In this document: piece after piece, positions 1-4,946 of the stretch
How positions within the stretch are numbered: position 1 is the stretch's first letter
How the letters are laid out: each line of letters begins with the position of its first letter
Assembly: GCA_013695175.1 (NCBI GenBank)
Contig: JACDAZ010000059.1
Coordinates: forward strand, 1 to 5,236
Length of the DNA stretch: 5,236 nucleotides
From: Flavisolibacter sp.
GTDB lineage: Bacteria; Bacteroidota; Bacteroidia; Chitinophagales; Chitinophagaceae
Reading direction: 5' to 3'
Position numbers and translations under genes: made by a program
Notes under the pieces: generated by a model
Seen by the model: the letters and a program-made list of their open reading frames with translations, nothing else
The model's database searches: none
Told to the model about the DNA's origin: nothing

Positions 1-648
1 TATTTGCGCTATCCCAAAAGGAATTTTAAGCCTCCCTGTTTTTTGAACATTTAAAAAGTTTACAAAAATTCCCTGCGCAGTTTCCGGACGTAAATAAATT
101 TCATTGGCATCTTCACTTACACTTCCCATTTGTGTAGAGAACATCAGGTTAAACTGTCTTACATCTGTCCAGTTAGCTGTACCGCTAACACTGCAATCAA
201 TTTTATTATTTTCAATTAAATTTTTTAATCCTTCAAAATCATTGGTTGCTAACAAAGTATCCATTTGTTTCAACAGTATCTCGCTTTGTTCTGTAAAACC
301 TTGATTCTCTAATTGTTCTGCCTTTGCTTCAATTAAATGATCAACACGGTAACGTTTATTGCTGTCACGGTTATCAATCATAGGATCGCTGAAATTATCA
401 ACGTGTCCACTTGCCTTCCATGTTGTGGGGTGCATGAATATTGCTGCATCAATACCTACAATATTTTCATGCATCTGCACCATGCTTTTCCACCAATAAT
501 CTTTAATGTTTTTTTTCAACTCGCTACCCCACTGCCCGTAATCATATACAGCAGCTAAACCATCATATATTTCAGAAGAAGGAAAGATAAAGCCATACTC
601 TTTACAATGCGAAATAATTGCCTGGAACCGGTTGGTGTCTGTTGCCAT
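1..648 (-). CDS. glyQS: Glycyl-tRNA synthetase, N-terminal part (runs off the left edge)
   Basis: Class II glycyl-tRNA synthetase, single-chain alpha2 type, which charges tRNA-Gly with glycine in the cytoplasm using ATP. Only the first 216 codons are present; the frame is open to position 1. Visible landmarks are the N-terminal SSEIYDGLAAVYDYG segment (about residues 24-38), MHPTTWKASGHVDNF (72-86), VRQFNLMF (163-170), and class II motif 2, LRPETAQGIFVNF (186-198), with ATP-binding Arg187 and Glu189, followed by KIPFGIAQI (208-216). The segment between residues 96 and 160 carries a lineage-type insertion. The Cys pairs seen before the RQFNLMF motif in some bacterial GlyRS are not evident here, where a single Cys152 is seen. 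The start MATDTNRFQ is chosen because the conserved family sequence begins about ten residues later and no other in-frame ATG precedes residue 56. A strong -7 promoter match lies 6 nt upstream. It is last in a leftward run of genes, 52 nt after the yihY-like stop. The symbol glyQS (also glyS in some annotations) is by family. Identification is very secure. Confidence 0.96.
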   Translation of the reverse strand, partial: MATDTNRFQAIISHCKEYGFIFPSSEIYDGLAAVYDYGQWGSELKKNIKDYWWKSMVQMHENIVGIDAAIFMHPTTWKASGHVDNFSDPMIDNRDSNKRYRVDHLIEAKAEQLENQGFTEQSEILLKQMDTLLATNDFEGLKNLIENNKIDCSVSGTANWTDVRQFNLMFSTQMGSVSEDANEIYLRPETAQGIFVNFLNVQKTGRLKIPFGIAQI

Positions 649-653
649 GCGGG

Positions 654-661
654 CAAAGATA
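654..661 (-). promoter_or_regulatory. Bacteroidota -7 promoter element (TATCTTTG) for glyQS
   Basis: Read on the minus strand the sequence is TATCTTTG, an exact match to the Bacteroidota sigma-ABfr -7 consensus TAnnTTTG. It lies only 5 nt before the glyQS ATG. The matching -33 element is weak: a TTTAG sits about 22 nt upstream instead of TTTG. With the usual spacing from the -7 element, transcription would begin within a few nucleotides of the start codon, giving a very short or no leader. The element sits after the stop of the preceding YihY gene, so glyQS probably has its own promoter rather than depending on read-through. The start position of the transcript is inferred. Confidence 0.55.
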
Positions 662-700
662 AAGAACGGCTGTTTACACTAAAGACTAAAAAGAATCCAT

Positions 701-1831
701 TTATTTTCTTTGTTGCTTTGTTTTGTTAACAGAGTCATTGATAAAATATAAAACCAAACCAGCTAATAAAGTTCCCATACCCGGGTTCTCTTTCTTTTCT
801 TTTTTTTCAGCTTTAGAAGTTTTTACAGGGTTGTATTCTGGCACTTCTACTTTCTTTTTATTTGGATTATTTTCTTCATTAAATTTCCTTTCATTCATTA
901 TATGTTCCTGTATGGTGGAATAATTATCTGACAAAATAGTTGCTTTCTTTTCCCATACAGCATATTTATTCGGCGTTATACTTGATCCGAAATGAACTGC
1001 ATAATATTTTGTGAATTCAGCTCCCAAATAAAGAAGCATAGAAGAATAATAAACCCATACTAACAACACAACTAAAGAACCTGCAGCACCAAATGTACTT
1101 CCTATATCACTTTTACTGATGTAAAAGGAAATACCAAATTTGCCAAATAAGAAAAGTACTGCAGTAGTAATAGCCCCTGGAAAAACATCTTTCCATGAAA
1201 CATTGGCATCCGGCAAAACTTTAAAAACAATGGCAAATAATGCCGAAGTAATAGTAAGTGTTACGGCGAAGTTTATAATGTACATAACAACCACAGACAC
1301 ACCCGGTATAAGTTGCTGTAATTGTTCACCCAGTCCTGCAACAATTGCACTTATACCTAATGATACGAGTAATAAAAATCCTAATGTTGCAATCATACCA
1401 AAAGACAATAGTCTTGTAATAAGCAATTTTACAAAACCCACTTTTGGAGAAGATTTTAAACCCCAGATCGTATTAATAGAATCCTGTATTTCTCCAAATA
1501 CAGTAGTGGCACCAATAATTAAAGCAATTACACCAATAGTAGCAGCCAATCCTCCTTTTTCATTTATAGAAGCATTTTTTACCATTTCCTCTAATTGCAG
1601 AGCGGTATCATGCCCTAAAAAACCTTCCAGCTGATTATATAAATTTCCTTCTACAGCATCCTGTCCTAATAATAAACCTGCCAGGTATATTATTACAATA
1701 AGCAAAGGACCCATGGAGAATACAGTATAATAAGCCAAAGAGCCACTCAACTTTGGAACCTTATCTTCAGAAAAACCTTTAAATGAATCTTTAAGTACCT
1801 GCCACAAACCTTTTATTGTAACTTTTGCCAT
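701..1831 (-). CDS. YihY/virulence factor BrkB family membrane protein (paralog 1)
   Basis: Multi-pass inner-membrane protein of the YihY/BrkB (UPF0761) family, once misnamed ribonuclease BN; the molecular function is not established, and transport or envelope roles are only proposed. The predicted 376 residues show about six hydrophobic segments, near 31-55, 95-115, 138-165, 178-205, 217-237 and 247-272. Family hallmarks seen are KLSGSLAYYTVFSMGP (27-42), GATTVFGEIQDSIN (107-120), FKVLPDA (203-209) and GAAGSLVVLLVWVYYSS (248-264). After residue 295 comes a long charged Lys/Glu-rich tail ending in a short hydrophobic stretch, GTLLAGLVLYFI (353-364), which its neighbour lacks. The start MAKVTIKGLW is preferred over an in-frame GTG 42 nt upstream (codon at 1871-1873), which would add 14 atypical residues (MWPCFCYNYF...) without family resemblance. 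It follows the second YihY gene by 56 nt and is likely co-transcribed. The core is about 58% identical to that neighbour by hand alignment, so the two arose by tandem duplication. Confidence 0.93.
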   Translation of the reverse strand: MAKVTIKGLWQVLKDSFKGFSEDKVPKLSGSLAYYTVFSMGPLLIVIIYLAGLLLGQDAVEGNLYNQLEGFLGHDTALQLEEMVKNASINEKGGLAATIGVIALIIGATTVFGEIQDSINTIWGLKSSPKVGFVKLLITRLLSFGMIATLGFLLLVSLGISAIVAGLGEQLQQLIPGVSVVVMYIINFAVTLTITSALFAIVFKVLPDANVSWKDVFPGAITTAVLFLFGKFGISFYISKSDIGSTFGAAGSLVVLLVWVYYSSMLLYLGAEFTKYYAVHFGSSITPNKYAVWEKKATILSDNYSTIQEHIMNERKFNEENNPNKKKVEVPEYNPVKTSKAEKKEKKENPGMGTLLAGLVLYFINDSVNKTKQQRK

Positions 1832-1887
1832 GCTGTATTTTTGGAAATAATTATAACAAAAACATGGCCACACCTATAGTACTGTTA

Positions 1888-2874
1888 CTAGGTTACTTTT
1901 ATATTATCACCTGTATTTTTATTTTCTTTATCCTTTTTCTTTTCCTGGTTCTGTAGCGTACCGGTACCTTCTTCCACTTCTACTTGCTTTACCCAAACAG
2001 CATATTGACTTGGATGAATGGGTTCACCATAACGTGATGCATATGCTTTTGTAAACTCAGCTCCAAAATATAAAATAAAAGAAGAGTAGTAAACCCACAA
2101 TAAAAGCACAACCAAAGAACCTGCGGCACCATACGTTGTTCCAAGGTCACTGGTGCTTACATAATATGTAATACCAAATTTTCCTATAATAAATAAACAT
2201 GCAGTAAACATAGATCCTACAAATACATTTTTCCATTTTATATGAGCATCAGGTAAAACTTTGAAAATAATTGCAAATAGTGATGAAATAATAAGAAATG
2301 TTATCAGAAGATTTAAAATATACAATGCCACAACAGCAACATCGGGAAAAACTTTTTGCAGCTGGTTCATAAAAATTTCAACCACTCCATTTATAACTAA
2401 TGATACCAATAATAAAAATCCAAGGCTTACAATAATTGAAAAAGATAGCAACCTGTCGACTAACATTTTGAGCCATCCTCTTTCAACTTTGGTTTTTAAA
2501 TTCCATATCATATTTATGGAATCCTGTATTTCAGCAAAAACGGTGGTGGCACCAATAAGTAAAGTAATAAAACCTATTATAGCAGTAAATGTGCTTTTAC
2601 CCGATAGTGATGCATTTTGAATTACTTCCTGTACCTGCAGTGCAGCATCAGTACCCAACAAGCCTCTCAACTGTTCAAACAAGCTTCCTTCAACAGCGGC
2701 CCTGCCCCAAAAAATATCAGCCAGGTAAAGTATAACGATCATCATGGGACCAAGAGAAAAAATAGTATAAAATGCAAGTGCTGCACTTAATTTAACTACT
2801 TTATCATCTATAAAACCTTTCCCGGATTTAACCAGTAGTTTCCAAAATCCCTTCATGTTTAATTTTTTTACCAT
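1888..2874 (-). CDS. YihY/virulence factor BrkB family membrane protein (paralog 2)
   Basis: Second YihY/BrkB (UPF0761) inner-membrane protein, 328 residues, of unproven molecular function. The hydrophobic segments and motifs mirror its downstream neighbour: KLSAALAFYTIFSLGP (28-43), GATTVFAEIQDSIN (108-121), FKVLPDA (204-210), KFGITYYVSTSDLGTTYGAA (232-251) and LVVLLLWVYYSS (254-265). Six membrane segments are expected. The C-terminus is a short hydrophilic tail rich in Lys, Glu and Asn (about 297-328) with no terminal hydrophobic stretch, unlike paralog 1. The ATG at 2872-2874 is the first plausible start; the sequence upstream is AT-rich and non-coding. The gene begins 65 nt after the MazG-like stop and ends 56 nt before paralog 1, all on the same strand, so a shared transcript is likely. 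A weak TATATTTT resembling the -7 element lies just upstream, too poor a match to call. Confidence 0.93.
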   Translation of the reverse strand: MVKKLNMKGFWKLLVKSGKGFIDDKVVKLSAALAFYTIFSLGPMMIVILYLADIFWGRAAVEGSLFEQLRGLLGTDAALQVQEVIQNASLSGKSTFTAIIGFITLLIGATTVFAEIQDSINMIWNLKTKVERGWLKMLVDRLLSFSIIVSLGFLLLVSLVINGVVEIFMNQLQKVFPDVAVVALYILNLLITFLIISSLFAIIFKVLPDAHIKWKNVFVGSMFTACLFIIGKFGITYYVSTSDLGTTYGAAGSLVVLLLWVYYSSFILYFGAEFTKAYASRYGEPIHPSQYAVWVKQVEVEEGTGTLQNQEKKKDKENKNTGDNIKVT

Positions 2875-2939
2875 GTTGTGGTTTGAAAAATATACAAAAT
2901 ACAGCCAACACAGGAAAAAAATATAAGTACACTACCCTT

Positions 2940-3266
2940 TTATTCTAATTTTTTATTTTGTTTATGGCGGTTTGCATCCCTGGTATTTTTCTTTTCAAAA
3001 TTCTTATGGAGTGCTTCTGTAAGATCTACACCTGTTTGATTGGCAATACAAATTACTACCCACAGCACATCAGCCAGTTCATCTGCTAGTTCTTTGTCTT
3101 TATCACTTTCTTTAAAAGATTGCTCACCAAATTTACGGCTCATTAATCTTGCCACTTCACCAACTTCTTCAGTAAGTATAGCCATATTGGTAAGTTCATT
3201 ATAATAACGAACTCCTGTTGTATTGATCCATTCATCTACTTTTTGTTGTGCTTCTTCTATAGTCAT
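2940..3266 (-). CDS. MazG-like nucleotide pyrophosphohydrolase
   Basis: Small all-alpha NTP pyrophosphohydrolase of the MazG/dCTPase superfamily, 108 residues, the usual size of single-domain members. These enzymes hydrolyse (d)NTPs, often non-canonical ones, to NMP and pyrophosphate, so the likely role is cleaning the nucleotide pool in the cytoplasm; the exact substrate cannot be read from sequence. The metal-binding signature is visible: E34-V-G-E37 on one helix and E63-L-A-D66 on the next (in ELADELADVLW, 59-69), followed by the LHKNFEKKNTR stretch (86-96) that matches the phosphate-binding Lys/Asn region of the family. The C-terminus is a Lys/Asn-rich tail. The start ATG sits directly beside a TTCGTG-type repeat that fills most of the 64-bp gap from the GxxExxY gene. 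From memory, dtd and this kind of gene are often adjacent in Bacteroidota, which suggests the intervening GxxExxY unit is an insertion. Confidence 0.9.
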   Translation of the reverse strand: MTIEEAQQKVDEWINTTGVRYYNELTNMAILTEEVGEVARLMSRKFGEQSFKESDKDKELADELADVLWVVICIANQTGVDLTEALHKNFEKKNTRDANRHKQNKKLE

Positions 3267-3310
3267 AATGCTAATTTATTACACGAATTATATAACACGA
3301 ATTGCACGAA
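3267..3310 (-). repeat. TTCGTG repeat module, left copy (inverted relative to the right copies)
   Basis: On the plus strand CACGAA occurs at 3282-3287, 3296-3301 and 3305-3310. Read on the minus strand this is three TTCGTG hexamers at offsets 0, 9 and 23, followed by AT-rich sequence ending in ATTAGCA next to the mazG start codon. The same three-hexamer arrangement (offsets 0, 9, 22, the middle one degenerate as TTAGTG) appears on the plus strand at 3772-3799 and 3918-3945, where it is also followed by ATTAGCA or a variant. The left copy is therefore an inverted copy of the right-hand repeats, with the GxxExxY gene in between. It occupies the position expected for a mazG promoter or leader, so it may influence mazG expression; no clear -7/-33 match was found in it. 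Confidence 0.7.
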
Positions 3311-3330
3311 TGAGCGAACATACTTTCAAC

Positions 3331-3705
3331 TTAAAAAACAACTCTTTTAAAATTCAAAGATTTTTCTCCAAAATTGACGATCATACCTAATTTTAAGCCG
3401 GAAGCTTTTAAGTAATTTATTGTTTGTGCAACAAAGCTATCTACTATTAATGAGGTAGATTTTACTTCAAGAACAATTTGATCAAATACAATAAAATCAG
3501 CTTTATACTTATGCGGTAAAATAATGCCCTTATACTCTATTTTATATAACTTTTCTCTTTGATAAGGCAAGTTATTCTCCCGAAATTCAATTTCTAAAGC
3601 ATCCTTATAAATTACTTCCCTAAAACCCATACCTAATTGCCTGTGCACCTCCATGCATAACCCTACAATTTGATAAGATTCTTCTTTAAAAATAATTTCA
3701 GGCAT
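3331..3705 (-). CDS. GxxExxY protein, PD-(D/E)XK nuclease-like (PDDEXK_3 family)
   Basis: A 124-residue protein, full length for the GxxExxY family (PDDEXK_3). The namesake motif is G27-F-R-E30-V-I-Y33, preceded by the usual VHRQLGMG. The nuclease-fold signature follows: D70 in YKADFIV, then E80-V-K82 in LEVKS, giving D-X9-E-X-K. A further Q94-x-x-x-Y98 in AQTINYLK resembles the QxxxY motif of Cas4/RecB-type nucleases. No extra domains, signal peptide or membrane segment are seen. The family's biological role is not known to me; nuclease activity is inferred from motifs. The ATG at 3703-3705 places the conserved region near the N-terminus as in the family. A weak TATCTTCA lies at 3721-3728 as a possible -7 element. 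The gene stands alone between dtd and mazG and is flanked by inverted TTCGTG repeats, the setting expected of a mobile or selfish unit, although no transposase is present. All motifs are intact, so it is probably functional. Confidence 0.9.
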   Translation of the reverse strand: MPEIIFKEESYQIVGLCMEVHRQLGMGFREVIYKDALEIEFRENNLPYQREKLYKIEYKGIILPHKYKADFIVFDQIVLEVKSTSLIVDSFVAQTINYLKASGLKLGMIVNFGEKSLNFKRVVF

Positions 3706-3768
3706 ATAATATGATGTTATTGAAGATAAATTGGTAATTGATTAATTCAGAAGAATTTTAGTGTTTTT

Positions 3769-3850
3769 TAATTCGTGTAATTAGTGCATAAAATTCGTGT
3801 TTGCATTAGCAAAAAATCGCGTCTTCATTCTTTTCACTTCAAGACAATAA
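3769..3850 (+). repeat. TTCGTG repeat, right copy A (tandem duplicate with decayed dtd tail)
   Basis: Positions 3769-3799 are identical, over 31 bp, to 3915-3945. Homology continues to about 3850 against 3998 with one 2-nt gap; 24 of 30 positions match between 3821-3850 and 3969-3998. That second half corresponds to the dtd stop codon and its last codons, so copy A carries a decayed duplicate of the dtd 3' end. Hexamers TTCGTG at 3772 and 3794 are followed by degenerate ones at 3816 (ATCGCG) and 3838 (TTCAAG), a steady 22-nt step. A small stem TTTGC-ATTA-GCAAA lies at 3800-3813 and is not preserved in copy B. It belongs to the 267-bp region between GxxExxY and dtd, which otherwise shows only AT-rich non-coding sequence. 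Confidence 0.75.
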
Positions 3851-3914
3851 AATTCTTCTTTTAAATCATTCTCTGCGATAGTATATTAATATTTGATTGT
3901 TTATTAAAATAATG

Positions 3915-3998
3915 TAATTCGTGTAATTAGTGCATAAAATTCGTGGTTGCCTTAACAAAATATTTCGTGTCTTCATTCTTTATCCTTCGTGTCAATAA
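3915..3998 (+). repeat. TTCGTG repeat, right copy B (runs into the 3' end of dtd)
   Basis: Second direct copy, sharing the 31-bp identical core (3915-3945) with copy A. TTCGTG hexamers start at 3918, 3940, 3964 and 3986, steps of 22, 24 and 22 nt. The last hexamer lies inside the dtd coding region (the codons for Asp145-Thr-Lys147), and the repeat overlaps the dtd stop codon at 3973-3975. This copy is the better preserved of the two and, because it contains the functional dtd tail, is likely the parent of copy A. Confidence 0.75.
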
Positions 3999-4425
3999 TT
4001 ATAGTAACCGGACCATCATTCACCAACTCCACCTTCATATCAGCACCAAAAATTCCTGTTTCTACGTCTTTACCAAGATCATTTTTTAATTGTTGTATTA
4101 GTTGCTCGTATAAAGGAATGGCAACCGGTGGTTTACTTGCTTTTATATAACTGGGTCTGTTACCTTTTTTAGTAGAAGCATGAAGAGTAAATTGACTTAT
4201 CAATAGAATGTTGCCATCGACTTCTTTTATTGAAGTATTCATTACACCATCAGCATCATTGAAAATTCTAAGATTGCAGATTTTATTGCTGATCCACGTA
4301 ATATCATCTGTATTGTCAGCATCTTCAAAGCCGGCAAATATTAATAGTCCTGTTCCTATTTTGCCTGAGATGTTTCCATCAACTTTTACATTAGCATTTG
4401 ATACTCTTTGTATTACTACTCTCAT
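3973..4425 (-). CDS. dtd: D-aminoacyl-tRNA deacylase
   Basis: Dtd hydrolyses D-amino acids (and, in the family, mischarged glycine on tRNA-Ala) from tRNA, using the tRNA itself for catalysis; it acts as a cytoplasmic homodimer in translation proofreading. The 150 residues match the family length of about 145-150. Seen in sequence: N-terminal MRVVIQRVSNANVKVDG, the active-site motif S77-Q-F-T80-L81 followed by a KKGNRPSY loop (86-93), and the cross-subunit Gly-cisPro motif in NDGPVTI (136-142, G138-P139). The last nine residues, IIDTKDKE after the terminal strand, overlap a TTCGTG repeat at the DNA level. The ATG at 4423-4425 gives the standard N-terminus. It is divergent from the ArfB gene across a 60-bp gap and is followed by the repeat region and GxxExxY gene. 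Identification is secure. Confidence 0.97.
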   Translation of the reverse strand: MRVVIQRVSNANVKVDGNISGKIGTGLLIFAGFEDADNTDDITWISNKICNLRIFNDADGVMNTSIKEVDGNILLISQFTLHASTKKGNRPSYIKASKPPVAIPLYEQLIQQLKNDLGKDVETGIFGADMKVELVNDGPVTIIIDTKDKE

Positions 4426-4485
4426 TATACTAAGTTAGTGGTCCGGTCGTTGAAAGAAAGAATACAATAACTTATATGACAGCTT
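4426..4485. promoter_or_regulatory. Divergent promoter region between dtd and the ArfB-like gene
   Basis: The 60-bp gap must hold the start signals for both divergent genes. On the minus strand TAACTTAG (4430-4437) differs from TAnnTTTG at one fixed position and lies 4 nt before the dtd ATG, with a TTTC about 18 nt further upstream, which would again give an almost leaderless transcript. On the plus strand TTG at 4450-4452 and TAACTTAT at 4468-4475 form a weaker candidate for the rightward gene, with short spacing. No Shine-Dalgarno-like purine run is seen directly before either start. Assignments are tentative. Confidence 0.35.
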
Positions 4486-4893
4486 ATGATAATTGATTTA
4501 ACAGCAGAAATAAAAATTCAAACTACTCGCAGCGGTGGCAAGGGCGGTCAAAATGTAAATAAAGTAGAAACTGCAGTTCTTGCATTCCTTCCGGTTACTG
4601 AATCCCAAATTCTGAGTCCTGAGCAAAAAATAATGGTTCAACAAAGACTTCACAAAAAAATTAATACAGAAGGTGAACTATTTGTACGCTCAGAAAAACA
4701 TCGTAATCAACTTTCTAATAAACAGGAAGCCATTAAAAAAATACATACACTTATTGAACATGCTTTAAAAAAGAAAAAATCACGTATTGCCACTAAACCT
4801 TCCAAACATGATGTTGAAAAAAGAATTGAAAGTAAAAAGCGACATGCAGAACGGAAAAGCTTACGAAAAAAATTTAAACCCGGTAGTGACTAA
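4486..4893 (+). CDS. arfB: ArfB/YaeJ-type peptidyl-tRNA hydrolase for ribosome rescue
   Basis: A release-factor-like hydrolase of the ArfB (YaeJ/ICT1) family that frees peptides from ribosomes stalled at mRNA ends without needing a stop codon. The 135 residues match the single-domain family (E. coli ArfB is about 140), too short for RF1/RF2, and no codon-recognition domain is present. The catalytic loop is RSGGKGGQNVNKVET (15-29) with the GGQ at 20-22. A VRSEKHRNQLSNKQEA segment (67-82) follows as in the family. The C-terminal tail, from about 94 to 135, is very rich in Lys and Arg (KKKKSRIATKPSK...), as required to occupy the empty mRNA channel. The start at 4486 places GGQ at the usual distance from the N-terminus; a nearby ATG at 4476 is out of frame. 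It is divergent from dtd and 53 nt ahead of the peroxidase gene. The symbol follows family homology. Confidence 0.92.
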   Translation: MIIDLTAEIKIQTTRSGGKGGQNVNKVETAVLAFLPVTESQILSPEQKIMVQQRLHKKINTEGELFVRSEKHRNQLSNKQEAIKKIHTLIEHALKKKKSRIATKPSKHDVEKRIESKKRHAERKSLRKKFKPGSD

Positions 4894-4900
4894 TTTAACA

Positions 4901-4929
4901 TTGCTCTTCTTTTTTATTATGTAGATTAG
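4901..4929 (+). promoter_or_regulatory. Possible promoter for the cytochrome c peroxidase gene
   Basis: A TTG at 4901-4903 is separated by 18 nt from TAGATTAG at 4922-4929, which matches the Bacteroidota -7 consensus TAnnTTTG except for one base. Both spacing and position fit: transcription would start near 4933, about 14 nt before the ATG at 4947. No rho-independent terminator hairpin is seen after the ArfB stop, so read-through from that gene is also possible. Confidence 0.4.
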
Positions 4930-4946
4930 GCTTTTAATGTATCCTG

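Larger units (their letters stand above)
3267..3972. mobile_element. Putative GxxExxY/TTCGTG insertion unit between mazG and dtd
   Basis: This 706-bp gap contains one complete gene (GxxExxY) plus TTCGTG-type repeats on both sides in opposite orientation. A 21-bp stretch at 3278-3298 matches the reverse complement of 3761-3781 at 19 of 21 positions, both centred on ACACGAATTA. The gap abuts the mazG start codon on one side and the dtd stop codon on the other. Dtd and a MazG-like gene are, from memory, frequent neighbours in Bacteroidota, so an insertion explains the layout. Against a classical transposon: no transposase, no recognisable target-site duplication and imperfect ends. It could instead be a repeat array that grew in place beside a resident gene. 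Boundaries are approximate. Confidence 0.35.

Noticed and set aside
649..700. T-box or other riboswitch before glycyl-tRNA synthetase
   Set aside because: Only 52 nt are available, no T-box sequence or terminator hairpin is visible, and a promoter element sits directly before the start codon.
1140..1634. 164-residue plus-strand open frame opposite the YihY gene
   Set aside because: It is antisense to a well-supported membrane protein gene, has low-complexity composition and no recognisable family; a shadow frame. The same holds for the plus-strand frames at 104, 337, 723, 2261 and 4208.
1832..1873. 14-residue N-terminal extension of YihY paralog 1 from a GTG codon
   Set aside because: The added residues (MWPCFCYNYF...) have no family counterpart, and the internal ATG at 1831 aligns with the start of the paralog.
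3800..3813. Rho-independent terminator from the TTTGC-ATTA-GCAAA stem
   Set aside because: The stem is only 5 bp, lacks a T-run on the minus strand that carries the genes here, and is not preserved in the second repeat copy.
3267..3972. Classical insertion sequence
   Set aside because: No transposase frame and no clear target-site duplication; kept only as a low-confidence putative unit defined by repeats and gene context.
3769..3998. CRISPR-like array from regularly spaced repeats
   Set aside because: Only two copies of the 31-bp core, the hexamer steps are too short for repeat plus spacer, and the second half is a duplicated dtd tail; no cas genes are present.
4937..4946. Alternative upstream ATG for the cytochrome c peroxidase at 4937
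   Set aside because: It is in a different reading frame and does not produce the signal peptide or heme motif.
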